Assembly: GCA_009741485.1 (NCBI GenBank)
Contig: CM019216.1
Location: 45,764,863-45,828,862 of the forward strand
Direction: 5' to 3'
DNA: 64,000 nucleotides
From: Malurus cyaneus samueli
Taxonomy: Eukaryota; Chordata; Aves; Passeriformes; Maluridae
Positions 46,372 through 61,920 of this stretch are shown here, piece after piece. Within the stretch, counting starts at the first letter, position 1. Each line of letters starts with the position of its first letter. The notes beneath the pieces are model-generated. The model was not told where the DNA came from. It did not search any database and was given only the letters and a program-made list of their open reading frames with translations. Made by a program: the position numbers and the translations under genes.

Positions 46372-49300
46372 AAACGCTCACAGATGCTGGGGTGACCCGG
46401 TCCGTGCGTGGGGAGGCATCCAGCTGAGCCGGCCGATCTCTCCTGTGCCACAGCCGCCGGTCTGAGCATCGATGAGTATGGAACAAAGGTCCCCGCTGGA
46501 GGGGATTCACAGCTGGATGTAGCATGTCCTTTGGTTGGGTTTGACTGCTCTCCTTTTCAGTTCCCATCCTGTGCAACTCCTGAGAGCTGCTACCCTCTTT
46601 AAGAATTTAGCATCTCCTTGCTAGGCTCTGGCCTTGTGAGAATATGTATATTAATGTGGTTGGACACATCTGATTCCCTGATTAACAGCTCTGCACTCTT
46701 CTTTTAGAGTTCTTGGTACTCTCTGCTGAGTAGTTTATCTTTTTACTCTTTTTTTCTACTTTGCCTACTCCTTTCTACTACTGCCTTCTTTGTAGGCAGT
46801 CAGAAGTATCAAAGAGGCAAACCACAAAAATACAAGTGCACCACAAAATAAGTCTGTGGTTCTCAGCAATGTTGTGGGGGAAAGTATTGCTAAGAATCTG
46901 CAAATCATAGAAGCATGTGGAATAGTAAATTATTAGAGATCCGTATTACAAAGCAATGTGTCTCGCTGATAGAGATTCATGTTTTTATGGTATGAAAAAT
47001 AACCAGCTAGACATGAACTGCCAGTGCAAACCTGAGGTCATGGGGTAAATGAAGTTCTTTGATGCATAAACAGGTCACTGTCCAGAAGGCACAATTAGAT
47101 GTTGCTACTTTTGTAGTATTGATTGTGAGAGTACAAGAGAGATACTTGCATTGAGTTCTGCATTTTTTGTGAACCAACACACTAAAAAAAGTGTTCAAGA
47201 AGATCAGAAGAGCTACAGAGATTCTGGAAAAAAATTCATATAATGAAAGAAATAATTAACCCAAACTATTTTGAATAACAAGGAGCCTAAGAAATTATTT
47301 AATCCCAGTCTTAAATAGCTGTGTTGCCTTAAGCTCAGAGTTTGCATTGTCCAGGAAATTCTGACACCAAGTTTTGAGGTTTTTTTTCTTCTGAAGTGGC
47401 CCATTCTGGCAACAGAGAACAAAGGACAGATGGTGCCTACCCAGGCAATGATTCATACAGATGAAATACAAGGGAAAGAAATAATATTAGGAGCATCTGT
47501 TTCAAATCTGTGTCCATAGATTACATCCATGAATAGCACGTACTGTTAATTCAGTTTTATCAAATTAAAAAATAAATCAGTGGCAGAGGAAACTGTATTT
47601 TTTCATGTCTATGAAGGTCAAACAATTAAAGCAGTAGACTGATTCTGGAGGCTTGGTTACAGATAATAGTTATGTCTAGATGAGTGTATGACATTAAGCA
47701 AACTTCTTAATTCTCGTGTAAAAAGACACATTCTTTAATGTACCTAATAATGCCCCAAATGGCTGGCTCAATTTATTATTGCTCCTAGAAATCTCAAGAG
47801 TTACAGAATATTTGAATTTTAATCTGCACATTTAAAATATTTTGGATAGATTTATTTTTCAAATAAATTAGAGCAGTTTGGATTTATTAGCATTTCCTCA
47901 GAGACAAAAAGCCTTACTGTTTTATATTTCAGTTTCTTCTAAGGAATCACTTTTGCTGTGGTTCATGTTGGCCCCAAATCACAGTTTTGATGCATTTTGA
48001 AGTGGCTTATATATGCCATGTTTATATATGTTTGGCAGAATAGTCAAATGTATTCAATTTTTGTCTCCTTCTACTGAGATGCTAAATTCTAAGTTTTGTC
48101 TAGGTTCTTTTAAATTTTAAAAAACTAGTTAAATACTCTTTGTCAATACTTCATGTGCGTTTTAGTAGTAGTTAAGATATTCAGATTTTTTTAAGCTTCT
48201 CTTTGTACGTTTTATGCCTTCAGAGTTCAGATGGTGACTGCTAAGCTCTTTTCCATTCAGGTCTGCACGTGTGGGAAAGAGCCTCTTTTCTTTAAGGTTG
48301 CTGCTGAAAAGGAACTCGATGCAGCAGCACAGTCAGGATCCTAGTGTTTTTTTTCTCCTTGGTGGGATTTCATGTCTCATCAGTACAGGTCTAAAGGTCT
48401 CCTGGGGCTTGGGCTGAGGCCATCCAGAGGCAAATGAGGAAATGGCGCTCAGGGTTTGCTGAAGGGTGCAAAAAGCAATGGAACAAGGCAGGACTCCTGA
48501 TGCGGATCATTGCCCCGAAAGCTGCGCAGTGAAAACCTTTGGTGTCTGTCACCACGGGGTTACATAAGTGAGATACAATTTGTATCTCCCCAGTGTCTCC
48601 ATGGGAGTATGGGCACTATGTAGGCGTGCTCTTGGTACATGTACACGGAACATCTTTTATGACTTTGAAAATATGGTCAGTGAATATATGCTTTAAGACT
48701 GAATGTTTTTTATGCATTTACTGTTGATTTATAGCAGCACACGGGCCAAGACTTTTGCTTTCTCTGATGTAATATCAATAACACTGCCTATGTGGAAATT
48801 TACCTGTGCTTCTTTTACATTCTACTGCCAATCTATTTATCTGCATATTTGCAGTTCACATGTTCTGGTAGGTATGTGATGTTTTCTAAAATTATGAAAT
48901 GCCATCACTGAGGTTTGCAAGACCAGGAAAGAATTTCATTTACATTTAATCTGCTAGAAATATTATGGATTACAGAATTCTATGTGCACAAACCCTCCTT
49001 TATTTACCTCATCAGAGCTCTGACTAAGATAAATGTGTTCAATCACTGTGTGCCTTATTTTCAAGCCACGGGCACAAAACTCCCTCTCTGATTCTATATG
49101 GACAGAAAGTGTTACAAGGGCTAAGCTTGCTTTGTGATAATGTCTTTTGACAACTCTGAAGATGTCAGGAAGTCGGCAGCTTTTTCTGAAAGGACAGTTA
49201 ACAAGAAATTTGACCTACTGGTCTTTGCAGGTTTGTGCTATTTAATTTGTAAGCTTGGGGCAACAACTCTGAGCAGAATTTCACATTTGTTTGCAAATGT

Positions 49301-52300
49301 GTATGAACAAAGTAACTAAATACTTAAAAATACTTAAATACAGTAACTAGTGACTTAAAATACTGAGATTCTTAAAACCCCTCTTTGTTTCTACCAGAAT
49401 TCTGACTAATAATTTATTATATACGTACCTTAAGTTTATATGCAGGTTTAATTATTTTGATAAAGTAAGAATTCACCATCCAAAAGAATAGTATAAAATA
49501 TTCAAAATAGCAACACAGCTTAAACATATCTGTCATCTCTGCTTTGATTTTCTGGTCCAAACAAACCTGGTGGAATATAATAACTGAATAAGCCCATGGT
49601 GTCCTACTTTAACATAAAGACCTCATTGCTAAGGCTGAGGTTAATCTAGGATGCTGAGGTTTCTGTGTAAGAAATCATGCAAAACCATTTTGTTTTGAAA
49701 GTGTACAAGTAACAAAGGCTTCTTCTGTTAGCTGTAGATAATTATATACAGAGGCATATTTCCACATCTATGAAGGATCAGAGTACCCAAAATTGTCATG
49801 CTGTGGTTGCACACATAATCATGAAGAATATGTGGGGGGAGGCAAAGAACCAAACAAAAATTAAAACTAGATATCCTAATAGCTTTGAAATAATCTCATG
49901 ACCTTTTAATTTGTGGGTTAGTAAGGCTGTGATTTGTGGAAGGCAAACAATCAGATCAACATTTCAGAATACTTGGCTGAGTAGTTCCGTCATTACCTTC
50001 TTGCCTCTGTGCGTGCAAGTAAGCTTTCAGTCAATATGACCCAGTGGTACAGGGCAACAAATACAGATTTATGACTCTACCAGGTAGCTCTTTGGCTCTT
50101 GCATCTTTTTAGTTTTATAATTTTATGGCTGTGCTCTGACTTGGCCTTGTAAGATTGAAAGGCTACAAATCTTGAACTAATACGTATATGAAACCCAGCT
50201 TAAATTGAATTTTTCAAATAATAAAGCAGAGAATGGTGGACAAATATCTGATACAGATAAAGTTGTTTCATTTTTTGTCTTTTTGCCCATCTAGGAAACT
50301 GTTAGTGTTAGGAAAATAAATTAGGTCACCAAACCCTAAAAGGAATGATGCCGTCTAATCCATGTGTCCAAACTGGAACTACTGACAAGATATGATAAAG
50401 GAGAGAATATTTTGCCTGAAACTTATGAAGAAGCATATTTGAAAGATAGGGGTTTTGCTGATTCTTTGGAAAAAGAAATGTTCCAGATACTGTAAAGATG
50501 TGCAGTGGCATGCAGAAAGATTCCCATGAGCAACTATCTCCAGATATTTCTCTCTTTCTTTAAATCCACTTGTATCTTTCCTTGCACAATGTTTTTATCC
50601 TCACATGGAGAATATATCCTTACATGCAGTTTGAGGCATATGGCTTTTTATTAGAAAAATTAACAATAATCCACTCTTCTTTATCAACTGGTTTTAATCA
50701 GTAAAGACTTTTATATTATTTTAATTTCAAGCACAAAATAGTAATTAAGGATGGAGAAGACCAATAGGAAAAGTGTAAGCCCTATCTTCCTTCTGATATA
50801 GCTCTCTTTTTTAATACTTCACTTGTCTTATAAATTAACTTTGCTTTTTTATGCTTCTACCCACATATTTTTTTTTTGGCAAAAAGTTTCATTTTCAAGA
50901 AAATAAAAATTACGAGGAAATATGGGTCTGTTTTACAGACAGAGCAAATTAAAATCAAAGCAGCAGGAGAAGCAGGACAGGAACAAAGTAAAACTAATGC
51001 TTTGGGAAAAATATCTCACTGCTTACACCTGTCCTTTAGAGACCAAAGTCATACAAAGGAAATGTTGCTTGAATCCCTCAATGGTTTTCTGGAAGTTAAA
51101 GAGATACTGCTGGGCAAAAGATGCTTCAAGTGTCTACTTAGAGCAAAATATTTTTCTCTTGTTTCAGAAAAGATCTCGTACATTTCTGTTCTCTTCAGCT
51201 GCACAGATCTTTCCCCATCTAGGGGAAAACTGGATGACTCCTCAGTTAAGTATGAATCCTATGTTTCTGTTAGTTCTCATAATTTTGTCAAGTATTCTTT
51301 CAGTCTAGTCCCTTTCTACTTAATCAGGGAAGGAAGGCACTTGCCAACAGCAAGAAAGCAGCCAGACACATAAAAAACCAGCTCTTTTGCTTTTCTCATC
51401 AAAACAGAGAACAAAACCTATCAATGCTCAGCACTGGACAGAAAATAAGACAGAAAATTCATGTAAGTGTTAATAGTACCTGTACAGAATATTTTGCGCC
51501 AGCCATCTGCACCAAGATGCAGCACGCAACCCTATGGAACCTCTCAGTAGCAGGCTTTTAGTAATGGGTCACTTCATTTCCGGCTTACAGACAGTATTTT
51601 GGCTGACAAAATGTACTTTTCAAAGTAAGCCTTCTGACTCTCAACTGTGTTTCATTGCCTTTTCTCAAGGTTTTTCAGTTTGTTTTTTTTATAAATGGTG
51701 CGCATTCGGTCTATGTTGTCAGTAAAATCCTTCAATGGGATATGACAGTCCTTGTAGTTTTTTGTGTCATGTGCAAAGATTTAACATAGAAGCTACTGCT
51801 TCAAGGTTCTTAACAAGGTTTTTTCATTTTATGTTGTTCTCCTTTTTTGACTTATGGATGTTTTTTCAGGTAGTAAAAATTAGACCTAAACAGGGAAGCT
51901 GGAAGCTCAGCCAAGGGTGAGTACTTCAGAATGGTGGACAGATGGGAGGGAAGGAATAGAGTGGTCTTGTTGTCTAAGTTTTGGCCCTCTTAGGCAGGGT
52001 TGGCCTTTATGACAGCGAATAGGAGGCCAAAAACCTTGATTTTCAAATCAGACCTGCTCAGCGGGACTCTCACGGTGAATTAGCAGACATTCTAAGAATT
52101 ACTACCCTTTCCTGCACAACCTGTGTAAATCAACCTGGTTGATTTCACTTTCTGAAATACGTCAAACTGAATCCTGACCTTAATGTTTCAAGTCAATCTT
52201 TCTAGATGAATACTACAGATAAATTTAGGGATGTAGATTAAGCTTCATTTAATTTCTCTGTTCAAACTCAAGTTGTAAGCACATTTCTGTGCATAAAAAT

Positions 52301-55300
52301 GTGAATTTATCAAATATGCTAAATGTAGCATACTTTCTATTATGTGGAATTATCTACTGCTGACTGGATGTCCAGTCTTGCATTCCACATTGGAATATAA
52401 ATCTAATCATCTGCCTAAGACACTTTTATGCAAGTAGATTAGAAAGTGTTTTGGTTTTGCTCATGGACAAAATAGTGGCTAGAACAAAATTTGATGTATT
52501 AACTAAAGTTGAATTTGAAAGTCTTAATCATAGACTGTTGGTCTTTTGCATTCATATGCTCCTCTGATAATAGCTCATTAAGGAGACTCTTCAGATTAGA
52601 AAATGAATACATTTCACTTAATTCAATTAATACAGTCATATTAATCTTTGTTAAGATGAAAGCATTCCTATTGAAAAGGAGCAGTGACCTTTGATAGGCT
52701 ATTGGAGTTTCTCCCAGGGATGCATTAAGTAATCTTACTAACTTCTGTAATGTTCCTCTTAGGACTTAATTAAATGGGAGGGAGTGCCATGAGTGGGGCT
52801 GTCTTGTTTCTGATGCAAGTGCTACAATGAGCTCTGAAAGGAGACAAATACAAGGAAATCTGCATGGCCTTTTAGTAGCAACTGGTAAAGATTACTTTGG
52901 TGTATTAGTGTGACTTGCTCAGCTCAATCCTGACATTCCTTTAATATGCTGGATTTGTTGTACAGAAACATAATGCACTCTTTTTTGGAGGAAAAGCAGC
53001 TTTGTGGGTAAAAATATAAAAATCATTCTGAGCAATAAAAATTTTATTCAGATTACAAATATGCTATAAATAATTAATATCCTAAACAACCATGATTGTG
53101 AATAAAATACTGACCTTCCTGGGAAAATCTGGCTGGCTGATGATGTTTGTTTGATTTTGGCATCATTATTGCCAGTTGGTATTTATCACATCTATTGTTC
53201 ATTTTGAAGAAAGAATCCTCAGTAGGAAAAAACCTTTTTTTGAGGTCATCAGTGGCAGGTTGGGTGTGACAGCTGAAAGCCACATTAAGTGGCATATTTT
53301 AACTACAGTGCACGTAAAGGCACCAAAAGCACCAGGACTGCTCAGGCTTTCCTTCTCCCTCTGTACCAATGGGATCACTTGGAAGCAGCCACAGAAATGC
53401 TCCAATAGGAAAGTTCAAACAGATGGCTAGTGTAGCTCTGATCCTGCCCTCAGGGTCATTCTGCAGAGCAACACAGACAACATTTGTCATCTGTATTTCT
53501 CACTATGTTATTATTGGAAATGGAGATTGGTTGCTTGAAGGGTTTTTCTTTGAATGTGGCTAATTAATCTCCAGCATTGGTTCAGGATTTTCTGTTCCAC
53601 ATACTTATCTCTGGTCTGTTCCTTGACACATATGAATTCAAATTGCTGTATCTTGCCAATGTATTTTGGGGGATTTGAGCATAGAGATTCGGAGACTAGA
53701 GAGGATTTTGGTTATGCTTCAAGAAGGAAGAAAGATAGACTGGCATATTTCCAGAAAATTGACAGTGGTGGATTTATGGTTGTGCTAAAACTGTGTTGAA
53801 GCCCCAAAAGCTGTGTGCAATTGTCAATGTTCAAGTAAAAAAGGGTTTTGTAAAGGTTTTGTTACCCTCAAATAGGCAAAGGCTTCTTTTGAAATTAAAT
53901 GCATTGAAAACTGCAATATTTTAAGATTTATTTGCATATGCAGGTTGCTGACTGCAAGTCCCATTCTATAGTAGTGTTCCATAGAAATTGTGGTTCAGGG
54001 AGGATAAAGAAGAGAACTTACAGATTATTAGTGGTCTTCAATTAAGCTGTCAAAATCAAGAAGCATACCTCTTAGTTGTAGTGTAGTCTAATGAAAATGT
54101 TAAAATGACTGAAACCATCATCAGGGGTAGGGGAAATAGAGCAAAGTTATGTGCCCCAAATCAGATAAACTGCAATTACTCTAAGTACTAGTGACTATGC
54201 TTATTATCTGGTCATTGTGCCATTATTATTCACAGTGGTGTTGATTTGAGACCTGGACAGACATCCAGATTTTAATTGAAGGTTGAGAAATCACCAACTA
54301 TCTGGATTAAAGTGCATCAGGCCTGAAAAGATCCCATTATCAAACTCAACTCTAACTCAAATCAACACCAACACAGCTTGCATTCAGCAAAATATGGGGT
54401 TCCCTGTTCTTGACACAAACCCAACTCCCTCAACAATATATAAAAATATGGAGGGGATCAGGATTGGTGTTGCACACGCTTGGTTCTGTAAGTGATTTAC
54501 TTTGAGAAAGGGCTGCTCTTGAAAGCCTTGAAATACATTCTGCTCAAATCAGCATGAACTTGTGCTTCATTTCATAAAGTGTGTCATATCCTGTTTGGTG
54601 CATAATCAAGCTAGTTTATAAGTGCAGAAATGTCAGTGTTTTTGATTATTATGGGACAAGGTTGAAAATTTATTGAAAAATGTTCTTAAAATAAAAGATG
54701 CAGATAATTTTCTTGACAGAATAGTACTTAAATTTACAAACTCACTTATGAAGTTTTAGAACAAGCATTTTAGAAAAAAGAAACAAGAATTATGCTTTTC
54801 TTCACAATGCTCATGTGTATCTTTTGGGATTTATAAACACTAGGACAAAATTGTAAAGATTATATATCACAATTATATTTTTTGCATCATTATTCATTTT
54901 CATTTACACCTTAGTTACAAGTTTACTATATTACCCTAACTACTAGAATTAAATCTAGTTTACTTGCTTGTAAACACATCCTGTTAGATATTAAAAAAAT
55001 AATTCTGAAATAATAATTACAACTCTTTGTATGCTGAGCTAGTTATTCAAAACAGTTTATCAACTTCCACATAAATCCATGTTTTGAACATTGAAAGTTT
55101 CATGATTTGTAAGACTAGAAACACATAAAGCTAAATAAAAATTTACAACACTTAGAAAGTAAATAAAACAATTGAATATCAAGAGTAAACCACAAAGAAT
55201 GTTTTAGAGTCAAAGAGTGATCTTAAATCAATCAGTTTATCAACATTTCTCAGGAGAATAAAAGTTTTTTGATTTTATTTTAATCAGGAGTATAATTTCT

Positions 55301-58300
55301 TCACAGTTAAGCTATCCACGGCATTCTCAAACATCATGCAGGTATGATATTCATAGCACTTAGGCTAAAGTTATTTGATTTAGGGTTATTTTCTTGCCAA
55401 GCTTATCAGAACCAGTTGACTTGAGACTGAAAATCCAGAAAGCGCAATAAAGTTTCTAGGAATCTAAAAACCTTAATATTTTGGAATGTAAAAATCTCTG
55501 AGTCTTTGAAACATAGTATTCAAAACAAACTTTGAAGAAAATACAGTCATTCCAGTATTCATGAAAAGTCCAGTTTATCTTTAAAATACCCTAATTTCTT
55601 CTAAAGTACTTCAAGAAGTATACCTGTGCCAGGTTTGTGCATAGTAACATGAGGATATCTTTTCATTTTCTCAAACCAGAGCACTGTTTCAGAGATCTCC
55701 TGTAATTAATAAACCCTATAAGGAGAGCTCTATCATCCTATAGGCTTGCAGCTGACTTCTGCACTATTTGCCACAGAAGTTTTTTGATGGTGGACTACAC
55801 TGAGCTTCTTAATGACTACCTACAGACTATCTTGGGGAAATTCCTGGGGAAAGATGTCATATGATGGTTTCACACTTTTATATTATAAATCATATCAGCC
55901 CTCATAAAGATGTCTTAAATCTCAAACACTTGGTTTATTTCAGAGTAAAATAATTTGCTATTCAGAATCTAAGCCAGAGCCTCTGCTGCAGCACAAATGG
56001 GTCCATCATAGTTGCAAGCAGCTCTCAATTTGGCACCCACCCAAACAGAGTGCAAGGCCAACTAGATATTGAGAAGTAAGTGACTGATTCTACCCCATGT
56101 AGCTGTCATACAGTGTGTTCTCTGGAGAGATGTCAAATTTGCCAGAGCAGGAATTGTAATAAAAATAGGCTCAGATCATGTCCTGCAGACATAGTGGAAA
56201 AAGCCTCGATGCTAAAAGATAAATCTCTATAATATACTAGTGTTAAAGAACACCTTTGGTCCCATATGTGTATATATACATAACCCATTTATGTAAGGGG
56301 GAAGAATACTAACTTGTGCTTGCCTAGGTAGAAAGCCACTCCTATGAAGCAGTGATTTCTATTATTGCTCATGACTATGCTATTTAAATTCACACATAAA
56401 TACAGACTTCCAGTTTAAATTATAACCTACTTGACATGCACAAGAATATGATACTTGCGCTCTAAAATAAAATTCTTGGAGTAAAAAGACTGTGGCGCAA
56501 TTCTTGCTCTATTTTTGAGAAACTGGAACATCTAAGTTCTAGTAAAAGATGGAAGTGATATTTAGGGAAAGAATATAGACTGTGTTGTCTTCTGGTGGAT
56601 ATGCAAAGTGTGAGAACTACTGGTAAATCTATACAAAACTTTTTCATTAAAAGAGTATTTCAATTCTTCATGCAGGAAATTAATATTTATTTGATAATGA
56701 TGCATAATTCAGCTGCTCAACTCTCCTCTAACATCACTCTGGGATAAAAGTGTCTGATTCAGAAATACTGCCCACCACTCAAACACATTTTTCATCACAA
56801 AACAGTTCTTTCAGAATGATCAGTTAGCCTTATTGGATTATCATGCACTTCTCTTTGTGATTGGTTTGTAAATTGCCTGCCATTTATTTTCATCTTCAGT
56901 CATGAAGAATTAAGGAAACTGTGCTGCTGACTGTTTTTTATTCTAGTCCTCAATTATTTTAGCTAGTCCAGAAATACTTAGTTAAATTGATTGGATATTT
57001 CTTGTTGGTTTTCTATAAATACTTTGGAGTCAACAGCTGAGAGAGTTGAAATTGGTGTGCAGGTTCATCCCCTCTGTGGTGGGAAAGAGGAAAAACTCAT
57101 TCCAATGGGAATACATCATGGTATTTACTTCCATGCTAGACTTCCCCTTGGAGATAGAAAAATATAATTCTAAATTGCACTTGAGAGAACTTGCTTAGCC
57201 TTGTCAGATGGTAATGTTTAGGAAAAAGATAGCCGATTTACATACACGAGAAAGAAATTAAGATGCTTATTTTCAATTGCTTTTCTTCTGAAAATGTGAG
57301 GGACTTTTTATTTTTAAATATTATGCCATCAGTAAGCTACCAATACCTTAAATAATGAGCTGTATGAAATTTATTTCTTTTGTATTAGTAAGGTTTACAG
57401 ATGATTATACCTCTATACCTGGGTTTAAATAAAAAGTCACTTCTATGTGTATATCTCAGAATTTCTGTACTGTGCTATGTAACCCACTTCTATCTTCTTC
57501 AGTATCAGGTACCTGTGCTAAAGAAACAAATGCCATGCCAAACACCAAGTAATTTTAAACTCAATTTATAATAAATTACTATAAATATTTTATGGAATGT
57601 GCCGTTGAAAACATGTTCTTCTCTTACGCCATTTTTATAAAAATAAAAGAAAGAGGAGAAAGCTATATGCAAAAAAGATGCACTTTTACTCAGGAGACAT
57701 TAGTTCTGCAGCTTCAAATATTTCCATATTTGAGAAACAAAGTATGAAAAATGGAATGGGTTTGACATGACTGAAGAGAAAAATACTACTCTCTATTTGA
57801 ATTCCTTCAGCTTCTGCATTTTATTCCTGTTCAGTGATCACAGCTCTGAAGTTGCCTTCAATAGATACTAGTCCTGGACTAGAGAAATAAGGCAAACATA
57901 ATTTCATCCTAGAAAAGGAGCAAAGTAAACTACCAGCATTCTGTTTGATAGAGAGATGATACAGAATACTGCTGAGAAACCTCTTTAACTGACACCCAGC
58001 ACTTCAAAGAACCATTAGTTCTAATAGTATAGAGCTAATTTGGAATATAGATGACACAGTTATTTTTTTGTTTGGCAAGATATCAGAACATCTAGTGAGA
58101 CTGAGCATCCTTCTTTTTTAAAGGCTGTTTCAGATCTCCAGTTCAACCTCTATCACCTAGAGAAAACTGTTTTTACAATGCTGTTAGAAGTTCTTGCTGA
58201 TACCAGTCTCATGTTATGATCCCGAGACAAGTGTTCAGAAGAAGAACATAATACTAACTATGACTAATTACATAATACTAATGTAACCAAGATTTGACAT

Positions 58301-61229
58301 CCTAACAAGTGGAAAATCCATCTTAATAATTTTACATCGCTCCTTCACCAAGTATTGCTACCTCACTGTTATATAATTAAGCAAAGATTTGTCTCTTTTC
58401 TTGTGTCCTTTAAAATTAGTTGTTGTATTTTCTGTACTTCCCAAACACTTCAGGTAGGAACAGTGCCTTTGGTTTGCAAAATGTGATTTTTCAGTCTTGC
58501 ACATGTATATTAAAAAAACAAAACCAAACCATTTGACTGGTTACAAGCCTGTCATCTCTTATCTCCTCCTAAGATATTTCTTTCATTAGTATCTCCTTTC
58601 ATTTTTCTCCTCTGCAATATTTCTACTTTAGTGCCACTGCCTCCACTTGAAAACTAATGTATTTTCACACAAAACCTACAAATTTCAACTTAAAATTAGT
58701 GGGTCAGCTTTAAAGAAATGCACAAAAAGTTCTATTTCAAATCATTCGAGAAATTATACTTGTAATGTTCTAAGGTAAAACGACTGCTAAGAAGTAGGAT
58801 TACATATCATAGAAATAATTGATATATGTCTATGTTAATCCATTTTAGCATGACTTACTCCTCCGCAGTTCTAAGGCAATAGATGTGTCTAAGAAGGAAA
58901 GGAATTTCATGCATTATTATATGCAAGACTAATTTAGTGCATTTTACTTCTCCATACTACTTGCAAGGAAAAGACAAGGTTACACATGGAAGGTAAGGTA
59001 TTAGAGAAAAGCATTCTTTACTGATGACAATTCAATTCTCTGATAACTCTTACAATGTCTTGTGGAATCTTAATATTGGACATGAAGCTAATAGACCACA
59101 TCACCTAAAAATCTCTTAGGATTAGGAACAGGCACTAGCTTGCATTATTTATGGTTTTGGTTTTGCTTTTGGTTTTATCTAAGGGTTATCTGACACGTCC
59201 CTCCCTGTGGTTCATTGCTTTTGCTAGGACTGGTCAAACTCTGCTTTTGGCATGTGGCTATTGGGTTAACCAGCATCATGTCCTGCTGCAGCATTTATCC
59301 TGACACCTTTGGCACATCTCACACTAGCTGACTCATCATCCTAAGTGATAAACATTCCCTCTTCCTAGCAAAGGACAATATCCAAAACAACAGATGATAG
59401 TCTTAAGACAATAAAATTAATAAAATAATGATTTAACAAAACACAGCTCTTGTCTGTGACTTTGTTTCTCTGAAGAATTGAAGTAGTTCCATCACCAGGG
59501 TTTGAGGAATGAGAGGAGGAGGATAGCAAAGATCAAAAGATGGATTGTTTTCAATTTTATCAAGTCTCATGAAAAGCTTTTTTCCTTTAATTCCGTCTGC
59601 GTGGGAGGTGGAAAGATGATGGGAAGAGTTCTTTCTCAGACAGATATCCTGTATGTATAACACAGAAGAATGCTATACAGCCAAAAAAAGTGCTTCCTTC
59701 CCAGATGTGCAAGATGATACCAAAGTGAAGCCTGACAAGGACACCAGAAAAGCTTTCATATAAAATCATCATATATCACTTTCTGTAGAGCTGTTGCTTT
59801 GTATTCCTGTGTAATATTTGCTAGACAGCCCAGAACCCACAGGAGTAAATTAGGCCTTTAAAATAAGGTTACAAAAAAAAAACAAAAAACCCTTTCCCAT
59901 CAAGAAAATACTGTCATAAACAATCTTTCATAACAGAGATACTGGGAGAGTCACCTGCTCTTCTCTGTCTTAGCAACAGAAAAGTACAGGACAAATCTAA
60001 TAGTGTTTTTCTAACATATTAAATACTGTATTGGTAGACTACCAATTAAAACCACTTAACAGCTTGATGTAAACTTTCTGCCTTATTTTTGTAAGGCTTT
60101 GGCAGAGGAAAGTCACAATAGAAAGAGAAATTGACACAAAGTAGATGGGATGTCTCTGATAACTTATGCTGAGACACCCTGTCAGCTGCATGTTCCTAAT
60201 TCCCATATGAGCAAGAATTCATTCATTTAGGGCTGTGAAGGAACTGTTGTCGACTATCAGAGTGTCCATTGCAAACATTTGCAGTGATAAAAACTCCTTA
60301 AGTGTTTTTGAGTGTAATATTACAATATTTTTTAAAACTAATTGTGTTATTTTGCTGTCTTTTCCTGCTATAAAACTTTTTATTTACCACTTTCAAATTT
60401 AAGTCTTTCTTTGACTTGTCAGAGAATTTTTGCTGCTGCTCTGTGGTGAATATATAGGATGAAACTAGGTCACTTCAGTAACCTGGGGCTGTCTTTGCTC
60501 TGTCTCAGTGAACATTGTTGGTCCATGGTGAATGAATTATTTCTTTCCTTGACTGACAAGAGAAGGAATTATTTTAGGAAATTTTATGCCCATTTTAGAC
60601 TGGTTATATATTAATATGTAGACCACTAAGTCTTTGAAGTCTGGAGTAGAATACAGGGGGCATTGCACAGTAAAAGACTACCTGGGAAAGCCACAGAAAG
60701 GTTAATCTTTGCTCTACATTTGAATCATTTTTATGAGAACAGAAGTAGACACATCTTGAACCCAGGTACCACAGAGGTGGTGACAACACTTGGGTTCATC
60801 TCTCCTGACAACAAATGGTGATATGACAGCCATCAGGAGGGCAAAAGGAAGCAAATGGAATAAATTTTTAGCCACAATGAGCTCTTTGCACATGACCATT
60901 GCATGAATACCATTTTATATTCTGCACAGAAGAAATGATGGCACCCTGGGTTACAGGACTGACTTCACCTACAATACAATTATATTGTGTCCCCACAAAA
61001 CTTCTGAAGCCAGCAGTGTAGGAAACAGCATAATCTGAAACATGTATCAGTGACAGCGACTACTATGAGCAAAAGTGGCCTTTTGCTATTCATGACACTG
61101 GATTCCTTCATGAAGCCCTACATTAGGGTTTCAGTCCTTATTTTCAAAGTGCTTACATTCATAAGATGCTTGTGAATTGAAAGCTCTCAGCCAGACTTAA
61201 AATAAAACAGTAAGAGATAGTTTTTTTAG
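46372..61229. other. Intergenic region upstream of FAM184A, no gene recognised
   Basis: About 14.9 kb of AT-rich DNA. A GC-richer remnant follows the CR1 tail (46372-46600), and another small GC-richer patch lies at about 48230-48560. Open frames are short, and the longest (50876-51373, 165 codons, plus) has a low-information translation with a second overlapping open frame. No splice-consistent exon, RNA gene or repeat is recognised in the rest. Confidence 0.7.
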
Positions 61230-61920
61230 CACCATGACAAAACCTTAGTGCTCCCCCCAGCTTGAGAGGAGGCTGTGATCCCATGGGAGGCCCTTGCTGG
61301 AGCTGGGTCCTGGCAGAGACCTGCAAACCCATGGAGAGAGGTGCCCACACTGGAGCAGATTTCCTGGCAGGACCTGTGACCCCATGTACCCACACTGGAG
61401 CAGGCTCTCCTTGAAGAACTGCCCCCCATGGAAGAGTGACCCACATTACAGCAGTTTGTGCAAGAGTATTGCACCTGAGATGGACTCACACTGGAGAACT
61501 TAATGGAAAACCATCTCTTTGGTGGGGACTCACTGGGAGGCAGCAGGGGAAGGATTCCTCTCCCTGAGCAGTGGCAGAAACATGTGATGAATTGACTGTA
61601 ACCCCCATTCCTTGTCTCCCTGTGCCACTGCGGGGGAGGAGGCAGAGCTGGAAGGAGGGAAGGGTGGGGTGGAGAAAGTGTTTTTAAGGTCTTATTTTCC
61701 TTCTCTTTATCCTGCTCTGATTTTGTCAGCAATACATTCAATTCATATCTCTAATTCAAGTCTGTTGTGCCCATGTCAACACTCAGTGACTGACCTCTCC
61801 CTGTCCTTATCTCAACTCGTGAACCCCTGGTTATATTTTCCGTCCCCTGTTCAGTTGAGGAGGGGAGTGGTAGGGTGGCTTTGGTGGGTGCTTGGCATCC
61901 AGCCAGGGTCAACCCACTGT
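61230..61920 (+). mobile_element. Endogenous retrovirus LTR (same family as 16610-17060)
   Basis: This copy is longer than the one in intron 2. The left half has repeated CACACTGGAGCAG / CCCATGGA blocks, then GGCAGCAGGGGAAGGATTCC and GATGAATTGACTGTAACCCC. The right half has TTATCTCAACTCGTGAACCC, CCTGTTCAGTTGAGGAGGGG, GTGGTAGGGTGGCTTTGGTG and CTTGGCATCCAGCCAGGGTC, ending CAACCCACTGTA. The terminal CA has become TA or lies one step inward. No gag, pol or env region is next to it, so it is a solo LTR or a truncated copy. Left border approximate. Confidence 0.85.
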
